From: Microtetraspora niveoalba | Lineage (GTDB): Bacteria > Actinomycetota > Actinomycetes > Streptosporangiales > Streptosporangiaceae | Length of the DNA stretch: 64,000 bases | Direction of reading: 5' to 3' | NCBI RefSeq assembly: GCF_001570405.1 | Contig: NZ_BBYM01000007.1 | Location: forward strand, 62,001-126,000 | Part shown: positions 50,147 through 59,940 of the stretch, one piece after another | Layout of the letters: each line of letters opens with the position of its first letter | Position numbering within the stretch: the stretch's first letter is position 1 | Program-made: the position numbers and the translations under genes | The notes under the pieces: generated by a model | Database searches by the model: none | What the model was told of the DNA's origin: nothing | The model's input: only the letters and a program-made list of their open reading frames with translations

Positions 50147-50413
50147 GAGCAGTACGGACTCGAACCGGCTGGAGCGCCATGGCCACCAGGGGCGGCCATT
50201 GCAACGCCAGGCCGCCGAAGACGAGACTCGCACAGTGATCGTGCCGTTGCACGACACTCTGGCCGTCGGCGCGCTCGCCTCCATCGCGCGACCGGCCGGT
50301 CGTACTTCCGAGCGCCTACGCCACCTGCTGCGACCGGCGCCGCGTTCCGTTGCCGGTCCCTGTCACCTGTGAGAGCTGACGGCTGCCCGGCGCGGCGACT
50401 GTCCGATCACCGG

Positions 50414-51589
50414 TCAGGCGATGACGCAGTGCGTGCCACTGAAGATCGTCGGCATGCATTTGTTGCAGTGGATGCACAACGATCGGGTGCCGGAGTCCTG
50501 CCGGACGCGGTCGATCAGGTCGGGCTCGCGGAGCAGGGCGCGCCCCATCGCGACGAACTGGAAGCCCTCGGCCATCGCCAGGTCCATCGTGGCGCGCTGG
50601 GTGATGCCTCCCAGCAGGACCAGCGGAAGCTTCAGCGCGGCGCGGAACTGGCGGGCGCTGTCCAGCAGGTACGCCTCCTGGTAGGGGTAACTGCGGATGA
50701 ACCGGTCGCCGACGAGCTTGATGCCGAGCCGCATGGGCTGCTTGAACGTGGCGGCGAACTCCGAGATCGGCGCGTCGCCGCGGAAGAGGTACATCGGGTT
50801 GAGCAGTGAGCTGCCGGCGGTCAGCTCCAGGGCGTCGACGCTGCCGTCGCGCTCGAGCCACTGGGCGACCTGGAGGCTCTCGTCGAGCCAGAGGCCGCCG
50901 GGCACGCCGTCGTCCATGTTGAGCTTGGCGAGGACGGCGATGCGGTCGCCGACGGCGTCGCGTACGGCCCTCGCCGCTCCGAGGGCGACCTTGGCCCGGT
51001 TGGTCAGGGTGCCGCCGTACCCGTCGCGGCGCTTGTTGATCTTCGGGCTGAGGAACGAGCTGGCGAAGTAGTTGTGCCCGAGGTGGATCTCGACGGCGTC
51101 GAAGCCCGCCTCGATGGCGAGCAGCGCGGCGTCGGCGTGCGCCCTGGTGATGCGCTCGATGTCGGCGCGAGTCGCGCTGCGGGTGAGCTGCATGGCCTGC
51201 GCGTTGAACGAGACCGACGGGCCCAGCGCGGGAACGCGGTTGGACTTGCCGTTGGCGACCGGCCCCGCGTGCCCGATCTGTGCCGAGGCGGCCGCGCCCT
51301 CGGCGTGGACCGCGTCGGTGAGGCGGCGCAGTCCGGGCAGCGCCTCGGGCCGCATCCAGATCTGGTCGCGCTCGGTGCGGCCCTCCGGCGCCACGGCGCA
51401 GTACGCGACGGTCGTCATGGCGACGCCGCCCGCGGCGTGCCGCCGGTGGAACTCGATCAGATCGTCGCTGACCAGTGCGCCTTCGGTCATGCCCTCGAAC
51501 GTCGCGGCTTTGATGATCCGGTTGCGCAGGGTCAGCGGGCCGAGTTCGGCCTGCCCGAACACGTCGGGGATCGATGAGGTCGTGTTCAT
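50414..51589 (-). CDS. NADH:flavin oxidoreductase (Old Yellow Enzyme-like) with C-terminal Cys cluster
   Basis: 391 residues. FMN TIM barrel: LGPLTLRNRIIKAATFEGMT, SAQIGHAGPVANGKSN, FDAVEIHLGHNYFASSFLSP, NKRRDGYGGTLTNRA, and phosphate-binding LPLVLLGGITQRATMDLAMA with FVAMGRALLREPDLI. It ends LCIHCNKCMPTIFSGTHC, with Cys spaced x2, x2, x9, which resembles the iron-sulfur site of the dienoyl-CoA-reductase subgroup but has no following FAD/NAD domains. Probably reduces an electrophilic enone-like compound. It is divergent from a TetR with palindrome TCAATCACTGATTGA between them. Confidence 0.88.
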   Translation of the reverse strand: MNTTSSIPDVFGQAELGPLTLRNRIIKAATFEGMTEGALVSDDLIEFHRRHAAGGVAMTTVAYCAVAPEGRTERDQIWMRPEALPGLRRLTDAVHAEGAAASAQIGHAGPVANGKSNRVPALGPSVSFNAQAMQLTRSATRADIERITRAHADAALLAIEAGFDAVEIHLGHNYFASSFLSPKINKRRDGYGGTLTNRAKVALGAARAVRDAVGDRIAVLAKLNMDDGVPGGLWLDESLQVAQWLERDGSVDALELTAGSSLLNPMYLFRGDAPISEFAATFKQPMRLGIKLVGDRFIRSYPYQEAYLLDSARQFRAALKLPLVLLGGITQRATMDLAMAEGFQFVAMGRALLREPDLIDRVRQDSGTRSLCIHCNKCMPTIFSGTHCVIA

Positions 51590-51655
51590 GTCGCTGGTCT
51601 CCTCCGGGGCGAGTCTCGCTGCGCGGTGCCTCCGGGAGGCACCGCCTAACAGTAG

Positions 51656-51670
51656 TCAATCACTGATTGA
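51656..51670. promoter_or_regulatory. TetR operator, upstream copy
   Basis: TCAATCA-C-TGATTGA, perfect palindrome in the divergent promoter between the oxidoreductase and tetR. Confidence 0.75.
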
Positions 51671-51704
51671 ATGCTGCATGGAACAGATGTGGTGCAATGG
51701 CCGT

Positions 51705-52343
51705 ATGACTGAGGAAGCGCCGTCGACACGTGCACGCCTGCTGGCCGCGGCGGAGCGCCTGTTCCTGGACAAGGGCGCCGACCAGGTGTCGGTCCGCGCC
51801 ATCAACGCGGAGGCGGGCCTGAACCCGGGCGCGGTGCACTATCACTTCGGCTCGCGGGAGGGCCTGATCACGGCCCTGCTGGAGCAGGAGTTGCTGCCGC
51901 TGTGGGCGGACCGCCTGGAGGTCCTGGCCCGGCGGTCCCGTGCCGACGACGATGACGGCGCTCCCTTCGAGGTCTCCGACCTGGTGACGGCCATCGTCGA
52001 GCCGTTCGAGGAGCTGTCGCGGACCGAGAAGGGGCGGATGTTGTGCCACCTGCTGGCCCGTTCGACGCTGTCGATGGGACGGCTGCCGAACGTCTCGACG
52101 TGGTTCGGTCCGGCACCGTTCGAGGCGATGCTCGGCCGTGCCCTGCCGCACCTGTCGGTGCGTGCGGTCGCCGAACGGTGGCGGTTGGCGTTCACGCTGC
52201 TGCTCGAGGTGTACGGACGTTCGCACAGCGCCGCTCCGAGGGTCGCGACCCCGCTCCCGGAGACGGCGACCGTCATCGCCTTCGTCGCCGCCGGCCTGAC
52301 CGCGCCGCCTCCGCAGGAGGGGCCGCCGCGGATCGTTCACTAA
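51705..52343 (+). CDS. TetR-family repressor of the oxidoreductase
   Basis: 212 residues. HTH: LLAAAERLFLDKGADQVSVR, AINAEAGLNPGAVHYHFGSR; the C-terminal domain (FEELSRTEKGRMLCHLLARS) is of the TetR_C type found with ligand-responsive repressors. ATG at 51705 was preferred; ATG at 51678 is possible. Divergent from the Old Yellow Enzyme with a perfect palindrome between them; a second copy of the same palindrome follows its stop codon directly. Confidence 0.88.
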   Translation: MTEEAPSTRARLLAAAERLFLDKGADQVSVRAINAEAGLNPGAVHYHFGSREGLITALLEQELLPLWADRLEVLARRSRADDDDGAPFEVSDLVTAIVEPFEELSRTEKGRMLCHLLARSTLSMGRLPNVSTWFGPAPFEAMLGRALPHLSVRAVAERWRLAFTLLLEVYGRSHSAAPRVATPLPETATVIAFVAAGLTAPPPQEGPPRIVH

Positions 52344-52358
52344 TCAATCGGTGATTGA
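52344..52358. promoter_or_regulatory. TetR operator, copy directly after the tetR stop
   Basis: TCAATCGGTGATTGA differs from the upstream operator only at the two bases following TCAATC (GG against AC), and begins at the base after the TAA. Confidence 0.65.
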
Positions 52359-52412
52359 ATCGCGTTTGGCGCCTTTCTTTCCGGCGCCGTGACCGTCGCG
52401 AAAGCCGGCCGT

Positions 52413-53054
52413 TCACAGCCGCGCCCGCGCCTCCTGGACGTGGCGCAGAATGCCGTGGGCGCCCGCCGTTTCCGCGATCGAGCCGGCCTCGTCAAGGAGT
52501 TTCAGCGCCTCGTCGCGGCGGCCTTCCCCGGCGGTGACGTAGGCCAGTCCGACCAAGTTGGCGGCGACACCGGGCAGGAACCCGACCTCACGGCGGAGCC
52601 GTGTCGACTCCTCCAGGCGTTCCCGCGCGGACTCCGGGCGGCCCGCCCTTTGATCCGCGATGCCCAGGTGCCTGAGGGCGTAGGACGCGGTCAGGACGTC
52701 GCCGGCATGCACCGCTTTCCCGTGGGACTGTTCCAGCACGGGAACCGCGGCGGCGTCGTCATTCCGTACGACCTGATGGAAGCACCCGATCCAGAACAGG
52801 GCCTCAGCCTCACCGCGTACGTCTCCGAGACGCCGGCGGAGCTCGGCCGCGCGCTCGAACAGACTCAACTCGTGCGGGTCCTCGTGTCCGCTGTCCAGGA
52901 AGCGCGCGTGCGCGATGCGGCCCCGGGCGAGGACGAGGTCCGCCTCCACCGCGTCCAGCTCCCGTTCGGCCGCCGCCACGGCGCCGGTGTCGCCCCCGAA
53001 TACCGCTCGTTCGTAGAGCAGCCTGGCCTGCTCGATCCGGTCGTCCGCGCTCAT
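52413..53054 (-). CDS. TPR-like repeat protein
   Basis: 213 residues, soluble, all helical. Tetratricopeptide-style pairs: LFERAAELRRRLGDVRGEAE, ALFWIGCFHQVVRNDDAAAV, TASYALRHLGIADQRAGRPE, SARERLEESTRLRREVG and ANLVGLAYVTAGEGRRDEAL. No enzymatic or DNA-binding domain is attached. It converges with tetR and is divergent from amt. Likely a protein-interaction module; partner unknown. Confidence 0.78.
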   Translation of the reverse strand: MSADDRIEQARLLYERAVFGGDTGAVAAAERELDAVEADLVLARGRIAHARFLDSGHEDPHELSLFERAAELRRRLGDVRGEAEALFWIGCFHQVVRNDDAAAVPVLEQSHGKAVHAGDVLTASYALRHLGIADQRAGRPESARERLEESTRLRREVGFLPGVAANLVGLAYVTAGEGRRDEALKLLDEAGSIAETAGAHGILRHVQEARARL

Positions 53055-53282
53055 CTCGCCCCTCGCCGCTCTCGTTCGGTTCGTCGAACCCTAGAAGAGC
53101 AAAACGGCGCATGCAGGTGAATATGCGAACCGCTCCCGGGGCGTCCGCACCGGCCGATACTCGTCCGGCGGTGACGGCCGGGTCCTGTCGCGGGGAAGAC
53201 TTTGCCCGCCGCGTGCCTCGCCTCGTCCGCGCGCGAGGAAGGAACAGGAGGTGGTCCTGCTCCGCTAAGCGAGGTTCCGGAA

Positions 53283-54491
<1,209 letters not shown>

Positions 54492-54643
54492 CGGTCCGCT
54501 CGGACGGGCCACGGAACGGCGGCGCCTGTTCATCTCTCAGGGCTGCTCGCCCTTCTCCATGAACGGGACGGGTGTGTCCGGCCGGCCGCCGACGGGGGCG
54601 TCTTCTTCCGGAAGGCGCGCAGGCGGAACGGCCGTCACGAGGA

Positions 54644-55339
54644 TTACGCGACTTCCCGGTAGTGCCGGATGAGCGCGGTCACGATGACGGATCCGAGCGT
54701 GGCCAGGGGGACGGCCGGATAGAAGGCCGGGGCGTTCACGACGAGCAGCGAGCCGACGGCCGCCCCGGTGGTGAGCGCCGCCAGGATGGCCATCCCGCGC
54801 GAGTCCAGACGGCCGCTGCGCCGCGGCACGAGCATCGTGGCGACCATCCCGGTCAGGGTCCCCGTCAGGTAGGTGGTGGACACGGCGGCGTGCCCGCCGA
54901 GCCCGCGCATCGCCGCGCTCTGCGTCCCCATGGCGGCCGCGGCCAGCGCGAGGAGGACGAAGGCGGCGGCCCCGGCGGGGCGTCCTCCCGTCAGCAGCCA
55001 GCCGGCGGAGAAGGCGAGCAGACACACGAACTCCAGGACGAGCGCCCTCGTCACCCTGACCGGCCAGATCGGCATGTCCTCCTTGGGAGGGCCCGTGACG
55101 CGGGTGCCGACCGCGACCCCGACGACGTACCCGGCGACGGCGACGACGGAGTGCAGGGCCACATCCCTGATCAGCCCGCTGATCGCGTATCCCAGCAGCA
55201 CCAGGTTGCCGGTGACCACGCTGCTGAACACCCCGCCGAGCCGGATGAAGCAGGCGGCGTCCACGGCTCCCGTGCCGACGGTGAGGACGACCGCCAGGAG
55301 GGTGAGCCGATGACCGCCCGGGCGCGGGGAGCCGGTCAT
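54644..55339 (-). CDS. YoaK family (DUF1275) membrane protein
   Basis: 231 residues, six or seven helices. DUF1275 marks: VGTGAVDAACFIRLGGVFSSVVTGN near the N-terminus, ALVLEFVCLLAFSAGWLL, and AMGTQSAAMRGLGGHAAVST then TYLTGTLTGMVA. The family is widespread and its transport substrate is unknown. Convergent with amt, 152 bp apart. Confidence 0.88.
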   Translation of the reverse strand: MTGSPRPGGHRLTLLAVVLTVGTGAVDAACFIRLGGVFSSVVTGNLVLLGYAISGLIRDVALHSVVAVAGYVVGVAVGTRVTGPPKEDMPIWPVRVTRALVLEFVCLLAFSAGWLLTGGRPAGAAAFVLLALAAAAMGTQSAAMRGLGGHAAVSTTYLTGTLTGMVATMLVPRRSGRLDSRGMAILAALTTGAAVGSLLVVNAPAFYPAVPLATLGSVIVTALIRHYREVA

Positions 55340-55706
55340 GCGCTCCGGCGCTCCCGGCCGGACGCCCGGGAGTCCACACGACGCTCCACGCTGGTCATGA
55401 GCGGTTCCTATCCAGCGGGAACGCCGCCGTCACCCTCGGTGACGGTTCTGCCCCCCGGGCGGGCGGCGTCAGGCGGAGTAGACGCCCGCCGGGCCCTCAA
55501 GGACGAGATCCCCACCGTGCTTGTGCCGTTGCACGACCAACTGGCGGTCGGCGCCCTGGGCTCCACCGCCCGCTGAGCCGGGATCACCGCGATCGCTTCG
55601 GGTCAGGCCGCGGCCGGTTCCGGTTCTCTCGTTTTCCCGGCCGTGGCCGGATCGTGCCCCGCCGCCGCCCGGAAGGACGGCGGCGGGGCTCCGCCGTACG
55701 CGTGGC
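55340..55706. other. 367-bp region with a short conserved tail sequence
   Basis: Between yoaK and the RNHCP genes. The only supported content is the reading frame at 55439-55576, whose end is similar to 50231-50302. Otherwise nothing is seen. Confidence 0.5.
55439..55576 (+). CDS. Possible 45-residue protein or gene tail
   Basis: GTG-started frame ending DEIPTVLVPLHDQLAVGALG then STAR-stop. Its last 24 codons are about 78 percent identical in DNA to 50231-50302, which translates as DETRTVIVPLHDTLAVGALA then SIAR, with many of the differences at third codon positions. That supports a conserved C-terminus once translated in this frame. No ribosome site is obvious, so it may be the leftover end of a lost gene. 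Family not recognised. Confidence 0.3.
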   Translation: MTVLPPGRAASGGVDARRALKDEIPTVLVPLHDQLAVGALGSTAR

Positions 55707-56114
55707 TCAGAGGGCGAGCGGTCCGCGGACGGGGAGGCGGGCGACCAGCGGCCGGATCGCCAGTCGCAGGAGGACGAGCGTGTTGTCGTCCCCGGCGACC
55801 CGGTTGGCGCTGAGCTTTCCGCAGGCCAGGCAGTGGTGGATGAGCAGCCACTCCCCGTCACGCCGTGCCGTCACGCCGACGGCCGCCATGCGTCCGCGGC
55901 AGGTCTCACGTCGGTCTCCGGGGATCCGGCCGTCGACATGCAGACTCGTCAGGCAGTGCGGGCAGTGGTTGCGGTGGCCGGTGCCGGGCGCGGACACCGG
56001 AACGTCGAGCCGGCAACCGGTGCAGCGGAACGCGTCGCCCCGCTCGCCACCCGGCCCGTGCAGTACGTCCTTGCGCCGCTGCGGCCTCCGCTCCCGCGGC
56101 TTGCGTCGTGGCAT
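55707..56114 (-). CDS. RNHCP-domain protein 1
   Basis: 135 residues. Basic N-terminus (PRRKPRERRPQRRK), then the RNHCP domain: FRCTGCRLDVPV, GHRNHCPHCLTSLHVD, CRGRMAAVGV and WLLIHHCLACGKLSANRVAG. The Cys pairs CTGC, HCPHC and HCLAC suggest a zinc site. Function of the family is unknown; the basic tail suggests nucleic-acid binding. It follows a second RNHCP gene on the same strand by 30 bp, so the two form an operon. Confidence 0.85.
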   Translation of the reverse strand: MPRRKPRERRPQRRKDVLHGPGGERGDAFRCTGCRLDVPVSAPGTGHRNHCPHCLTSLHVDGRIPGDRRETCRGRMAAVGVTARRDGEWLLIHHCLACGKLSANRVAGDDNTLVLLRLAIRPLVARLPVRGPLAL

Positions 56115-56144
56115 GGGTGTTCCGTCCTCTCGTCACCCGGCCTC

Positions 56145-56510
56145 TCACAGATCGGCGAAGGTCTCGAGCGGGAACGGCGGCTGGGCGAGCGGGCGCACGG
56201 CCATCCGCATGAGGATGAACTGGTTGTCGTCGCCCCGCACGGGGTTGGACGTCAACTCGCCACATCGGGTGCAGTGGTGGATGAGTGCCCAGTCGCCGTT
56301 GCGGAGCACCGCGATGGTGATCGGCGCCATGCCGGACCGGCACTCGGACGGCCCACCGTCGGCGTGGTCGCGGACGTGCTGCGAGTACAGGCAACGCGGG
56401 CAGTGGTTGCGACGGCCGCCGTCCGGGGCGAGCGCGGTCACGGTGAGGCCGCAGCGCACGCACTCGAAGGTCTCGGTCCTGAGAACGGAACGCTGGATGT
56501 CGTTCGACAT
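56145..56510 (-). CDS. RNHCP-domain protein 2
   Basis: 121 residues, clear paralog of the next gene: FECVRCGLTVTALAPDGGRR, NHCPRCLYSQHVRDHADGG, CRSGMAPITIAVLRNGDWAL, IHHCTRCGELTSNPVRGDDN. It lacks the basic N-terminal extension of its partner. ATG at 56510 (MSNDIQRSV) was preferred over in-frame codons further upstream. First gene of the operon; an AT-rich stretch near 56720-56740 is a candidate promoter. Confidence 0.85.
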   Translation of the reverse strand: MSNDIQRSVLRTETFECVRCGLTVTALAPDGGRRNHCPRCLYSQHVRDHADGGPSECRSGMAPITIAVLRNGDWALIHHCTRCGELTSNPVRGDDNQFILMRMAVRPLAQPPFPLETFADL

Positions 56511-56985
56511 CGGGAAAGACTCCTTGCTGGATATCGCTTCGAGGGCAGCAAGGAAGCGCCGAGCGGGCCTTGGGAGGCGTTCGTCCGCCGACGGTGTCCG
56601 CGTGGCACGCGAACACACGGGAAGGTCGGTGCACCCGGGACCCGGCCGGAAAGAGGTGATGCGTCAGTGGCGGGAGCAGCCCAGGGCACAGTAAGGCGCG
56701 CTCGGCGCAGGCCAGGGCATAAAACACCACTTTCTATGGGCGTGACGGCCCAGAGTTCACCGGAAAGACGCGGGGAGCCTAACAGCGCCCCTCAGCGTGC
56801 CGCCAATGGTTTTCCGCCCGTCCGGGACGGCCCGCCGGGGTGGGCCTCGGCGCGGCCCGGGAGCCGGTCTCGCGGCTCACGTCCGGAGGCGGAGTCCGGC
56901 CCACCGGTTTCCGGCGCCGGGCAGGGGGCGCGTCGCCGCCGATATCCGGATGCGCCGGCCGTGTCCGTCCCCGGACAATGCCCCG
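56511..56985. other. 475-bp divergent intergenic region
   Basis: Promoter space for the RNHCP operon (left) and the immunity-like genes (right). The only AT-rich patch is around 56720-56740. No gene or repeat supported. Confidence 0.5.
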
Positions 56986-57663
56986 GTGAGCGACCTGGAC
57001 TTCTTCGCCGATCTGATGATCACGGGCACCGTGCTGGGGCTCGACCACACCAGCGGGCCGGCGGAGGTCGAGGAGGTGCTCGGGCGAGACCGGACGTTCG
57101 AGGCGTCCTCAGGGATGATCTCGGACTTCGGTCTGATCGAGTTCGGCTGGTGGCGCGACCGGCCCCAGGACGAGTGGGCGGTCACCTACTTCGGGGCCCA
57201 GACCCACCGGCTGCCCTGGCTCGCCGACGGTGACCAGGTCGAGAGCGCCCTCGTGGCCCGGTACGGCCGTTTCCGGCCGCGGCTCGACGTCGGCGACCTG
57301 CTCGCCGCCGTCGAGGCTCGCGGGTTCACGTTGCGAGAACGCCCCGGCTACAACGACGGCTGCGTCGAATATTGGGAGCCGACATCGCGGATGGGCCTCC
57401 TCGCGGTGACGGACCCCGACGAGTGGGAGGAGCCGGCCGGGACCGTGCTCAAGATGCTCGGGCCCGGAAGCGGCAACGCGTGGTTGTCGTTCCAGGGGCG
57501 TGAGCAGGCGTTCACGGACTACGCCGACCACGCGCTGAGCCTGTCCGAACCGGAGCTGGCCAGGTGGCTGGACGGGCGCGAACCCCGCGTGGAGCCGACC
57601 CGGACCGACTGGTGGGCCTGTCTCCGGAACACGGTCGCCCGGCGTACCGAGGGAACGGCATGA
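56986..57663 (+). CDS. Hypothetical protein next to an Imm32-like gene
   Basis: 225 residues, acidic and Trp-rich, soluble, no signal. The first half reads like an immunity-type alpha/beta protein (LDFFADLMITGTVLGLDHTS, LIEFGWWRDRPQDEWAVTYF), the second like a sensor or second domain (RLDVGDLLAAVEARGFTLRE). Small acidic proteins of this style often neutralise polymorphic toxins, but no family is recognised. GTG at 56986 is the assumed start. It lies 84 bp before the Imm32-like gene on the same strand. Confidence 0.7.
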   Translation: MSDLDFFADLMITGTVLGLDHTSGPAEVEEVLGRDRTFEASSGMISDFGLIEFGWWRDRPQDEWAVTYFGAQTHRLPWLADGDQVESALVARYGRFRPRLDVGDLLAAVEARGFTLRERPGYNDGCVEYWEPTSRMGLLAVTDPDEWEEPAGTVLKMLGPGSGNAWLSFQGREQAFTDYADHALSLSEPELARWLDGREPRVEPTRTDWWACLRNTVARRTEGTA

Positions 57664-57747
57664 GAACGCTCTCCCGTACGGGCTCGGCTCCCTCGGCGAG
57701 GGGGATAACGTGGTCACCCTCTTCGCGAAGATCGGGAGCGGGTGTCC

Positions 57748-58014
57748 ATGGACGTTGTGATGAATGTGAAGGAGTACTCCCCTGAGGTCGGGCTGCACCT
57801 CGTCTGGGACGAGGAGGCGGGGATCCTCGTCACGTTCGATCACGGTGAGGTGCGCGTGAGGGGGAACGCCTCCGGGTTGAGGACGCTGGCCCGCCACCTG
57901 CTCACGCTGGCCCAGGCCGGGGTCCCCTCGGGATCTCACGTGCATCTCGACGACCTCTCCGGCCTGGAGGACGACTCCGTCCCCGTCGTGCTTGAGAGGG
58001 ACGACCGCCTCTAG
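57748..58014 (+). CDS. Imm32-like immunity protein
   Basis: 88 residues. GNASGLRTLARHLLTLAQAG, then VPSGSHVHLDDLSGLEDDS and VPVVLERDD match the layout I recall for the Imm32 immunity family of polymorphic toxin systems. ATG at 57748 follows GGGAG by nine bases; GTG at 57742 is in frame but too close. No toxin (no Rhs, WXG100/LXG or secreted nuclease) lies in the window, so it would be an orphan immunity gene protecting against neighbours, or its toxin is elsewhere. Confidence 0.65.
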   Translation: MDVVMNVKEYSPEVGLHLVWDEEAGILVTFDHGEVRVRGNASGLRTLARHLLTLAQAGVPSGSHVHLDDLSGLEDDSVPVVLERDDRL

Positions 58015-58117
58015 TGCCGTGACCGGAAAGGGTCACCGGGGCGGCAGGTAGGACGCCCGTGCCGCGGTGCTCACGTCGGCGGCCGGCAGGACAGCACGAC
58101 GGCCACGCGCTTTTCGG

Positions 58118-58160
58118 TCCGCCGTCCGCCCCGGTGTAGGGCCGCGGGGCGGACGGCGGA
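58118..58160. terminator. Terminator of the iron-ABC operon
   Basis: TCCGCCGTCCGCCCC pairs perfectly with its complement at 58146-58160 across a 13-base loop, just beyond the ATPase stop. Confidence 0.85.
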
Positions 58161-58168
58161 GCGGATCT

Positions 58169-58927
58169 TCAAGAGAAGTAGACGCCGATGCGGCGGCCGC
58201 CGATCTCGTGGACGTCGATGTCCAGGTCGTACACGGCGTTGAGCACCTCGGGGGTCATCATCTCCGCCGTCGTCCCCCGCGCGATCACCGAGCCGCGTTT
58301 CATCGCCACGATCGTGTCGGAGTGGCAGGAGGCGAAGTTGATGTCGTGCACGACCATGACCACGGTCTTGCCGTAGTCGTCGGCCATGCGTCGCAGCCTG
58401 CGCATCATCTGCACGGAGTGCCGCATGTCGAGGTTGTTCAGGGGCTCGTCCAGCAGGACGTAGTCCGTGTCCTGGCAGAGCACCATCGCCACGTAGGCGC
58501 GCTGCCGCTGGCCGCCGGAAAGCTGGTCCAGGTGCCGGTCGGCGAGGTCGCCCAGCTCGAAGTAGTCGATCGCCTCGTCGACCAGTTCGTGGTCGGCCGC
58601 GGTGAGCCGGCCGCCCGAGTGCGGGAAGCGGCCGAAGGCGACCAGCTCCCGCACGGTGAGCCGCACCGACATGTGGTTGTCCTGCCGGAGTACGGCGAGG
58701 CGGCGGGCCAGCCGGTCGCCGGGTGTGGTGGCGACGTCCATGCCGTCCACGGTGACGGTGCCGCCGTCGGCCGGGGTCAGCCGGCTGACGACGGACAGCA
58801 GGGTCGACTTGCCCGCGCCGTTGGCGCCGATGATGGAGGTCACGCCGCCGGGGGCGATGGTCAGCGACACACCGTCGACCACGGCGGTGTCGCCGTACCG
58901 CTTGGTGACGTCCTTGATCTCGATCAT
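58169..58927 (-). CDS. Iron-siderophore ABC transporter ATPase
   Basis: 252 residues. Walker A SIIGANGAGKSTLLSVVSRL, Q-loop VLRQDNHMSVRLTVRELVAF, signature LSGGQRQRAYVAMVLC, Walker B YVLLDEPLNNLDM and switch His in VVMVVHDINFASCHSD. It matches the FecE/CeuD/YclP group that powers catecholate or ferric-siderophore import. Last gene of a four-gene operon with 4-bp stop/start overlaps throughout; the iron box lies at the operon start. Confidence 0.92.
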   Translation of the reverse strand: MIEIKDVTKRYGDTAVVDGVSLTIAPGGVTSIIGANGAGKSTLLSVVSRLTPADGGTVTVDGMDVATTPGDRLARRLAVLRQDNHMSVRLTVRELVAFGRFPHSGGRLTAADHELVDEAIDYFELGDLADRHLDQLSGGQRQRAYVAMVLCQDTDYVLLDEPLNNLDMRHSVQMMRRLRRMADDYGKTVVMVVHDINFASCHSDTIVAMKRGSVIARGTTAEMMTPEVLNAVYDLDIDVHEIGGRRIGVYFS

Positions 58928-59940
58928 CGTCGGGACTCCCGGATGAGCAGGGCGATGAAGTAGGCACCGCCGACGAAGTTGATGATCACGCTGAGCGCGG
59001 TGTTCATGGTGAACACCCGCTCCAGCACGAGTTGCCCGCCGGCCAGCACGGTCACCGAGAGCAGCGCGGCGGCGGTCAGCACGGTGCCGTGGCGGAACGT
59101 GCCGGTGAGCTGCCTGGCGAGGTTCGCGACCAGCAGGCCGAGGAAGGTGATGGGCCCCACCAGCGCGGTCGACACCGAGACCAGCACGGCGACGGCGACC
59201 AGCGACCGGTTGACCACCGAGGCGTGGTCCACGCCCAGGTTGAGCGCGTGGTCGCGGCCGAGGGCGACGACGTCGAGCCGGCGCGCCAGCCGTGCGATCC
59301 ACACCGCCGTCGCGGCGACGAGCACCGCGGACAGGGTGAGCAGGCCCGGGTCGACCTGGTTGAAGCTGGCGAACAGGCTGTCCTGCAGCACCACGAAGTC
59401 GTTCGGGTTGATCAACCGGGACGCCAGCGACGACAGGCTGCCGAACAGGGTGCCGAAGACGACGCCGGCGAGCACCAGGACGTACAGGTCGCGCGCACGG
59501 CGGCCGAACAACCACCGGTACAGGGCGACGGCGAAGAACACCATCACCGCCACCTGGCCGGCGAACAGCAGCCGGGGGTCGGCCGAGCTGAGCGCCAGCG
59601 CGCCGAACAGGAACACGACCAGCGTCTGGATCAGCACGAAGAGCTGGTCGAAGCCCATGATGCCGGGCGTCAGGACGCGGTTGCCGGTCACCGTCTGGAA
59701 CAGCACGCTGGAGAAGGCCACCGCGACCCCGACGACGACCATCGTGGCGATCTTGCGGAACCTGATGCCCAGGGCGTACTCCCAGTTGCCGGCGAGCCCG
59801 ATCAGGCAGAATCCGGCGACCGCGGCGGCGGCGAGCAGCGCGAGCGCGGTGAGGACGCGGCGCTCGCGGCGGCGCCTGGCCGCCCTTGCGGAGGAGGAGG
59901 TCGCGGCCGGGGGCGTCGTGATGGAGGAGGCCGCCGTCAT
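58924..59940 (-). CDS. Iron-siderophore ABC permease 2
   Basis: 338 residues, about nine helices, FecCD/BtuC family (CeuC/YclO-like). Marks: VVVGVAVAFSSVLFQTVTGN, ILTPGIMGFDQLF-type conserved turn, LGRDHALNLGVDHASVVNRS preceding the ATPase contact, and STALVGPITFLGLLVANLAR. The start at 59940 gives MTAASSITT followed by a basic linker and the first helix. The ATG overlaps the stop of permease 1 and its own stop overlaps the ATPase start. Confidence 0.92.
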   Translation of the reverse strand: MTAASSITTPPAATSSSARAARRRRERRVLTALALLAAAAVAGFCLIGLAGNWEYALGIRFRKIATMVVVGVAVAFSSVLFQTVTGNRVLTPGIMGFDQLFVLIQTLVVFLFGALALSSADPRLLFAGQVAVMVFFAVALYRWLFGRRARDLYVLVLAGVVFGTLFGSLSSLASRLINPNDFVVLQDSLFASFNQVDPGLLTLSAVLVAATAVWIARLARRLDVVALGRDHALNLGVDHASVVNRSLVAVAVLVSVSTALVGPITFLGLLVANLARQLTGTFRHGTVLTAAALLSVTVLAGGQLVLERVFTMNTALSVIINFVGGAYFIALLIRESRR

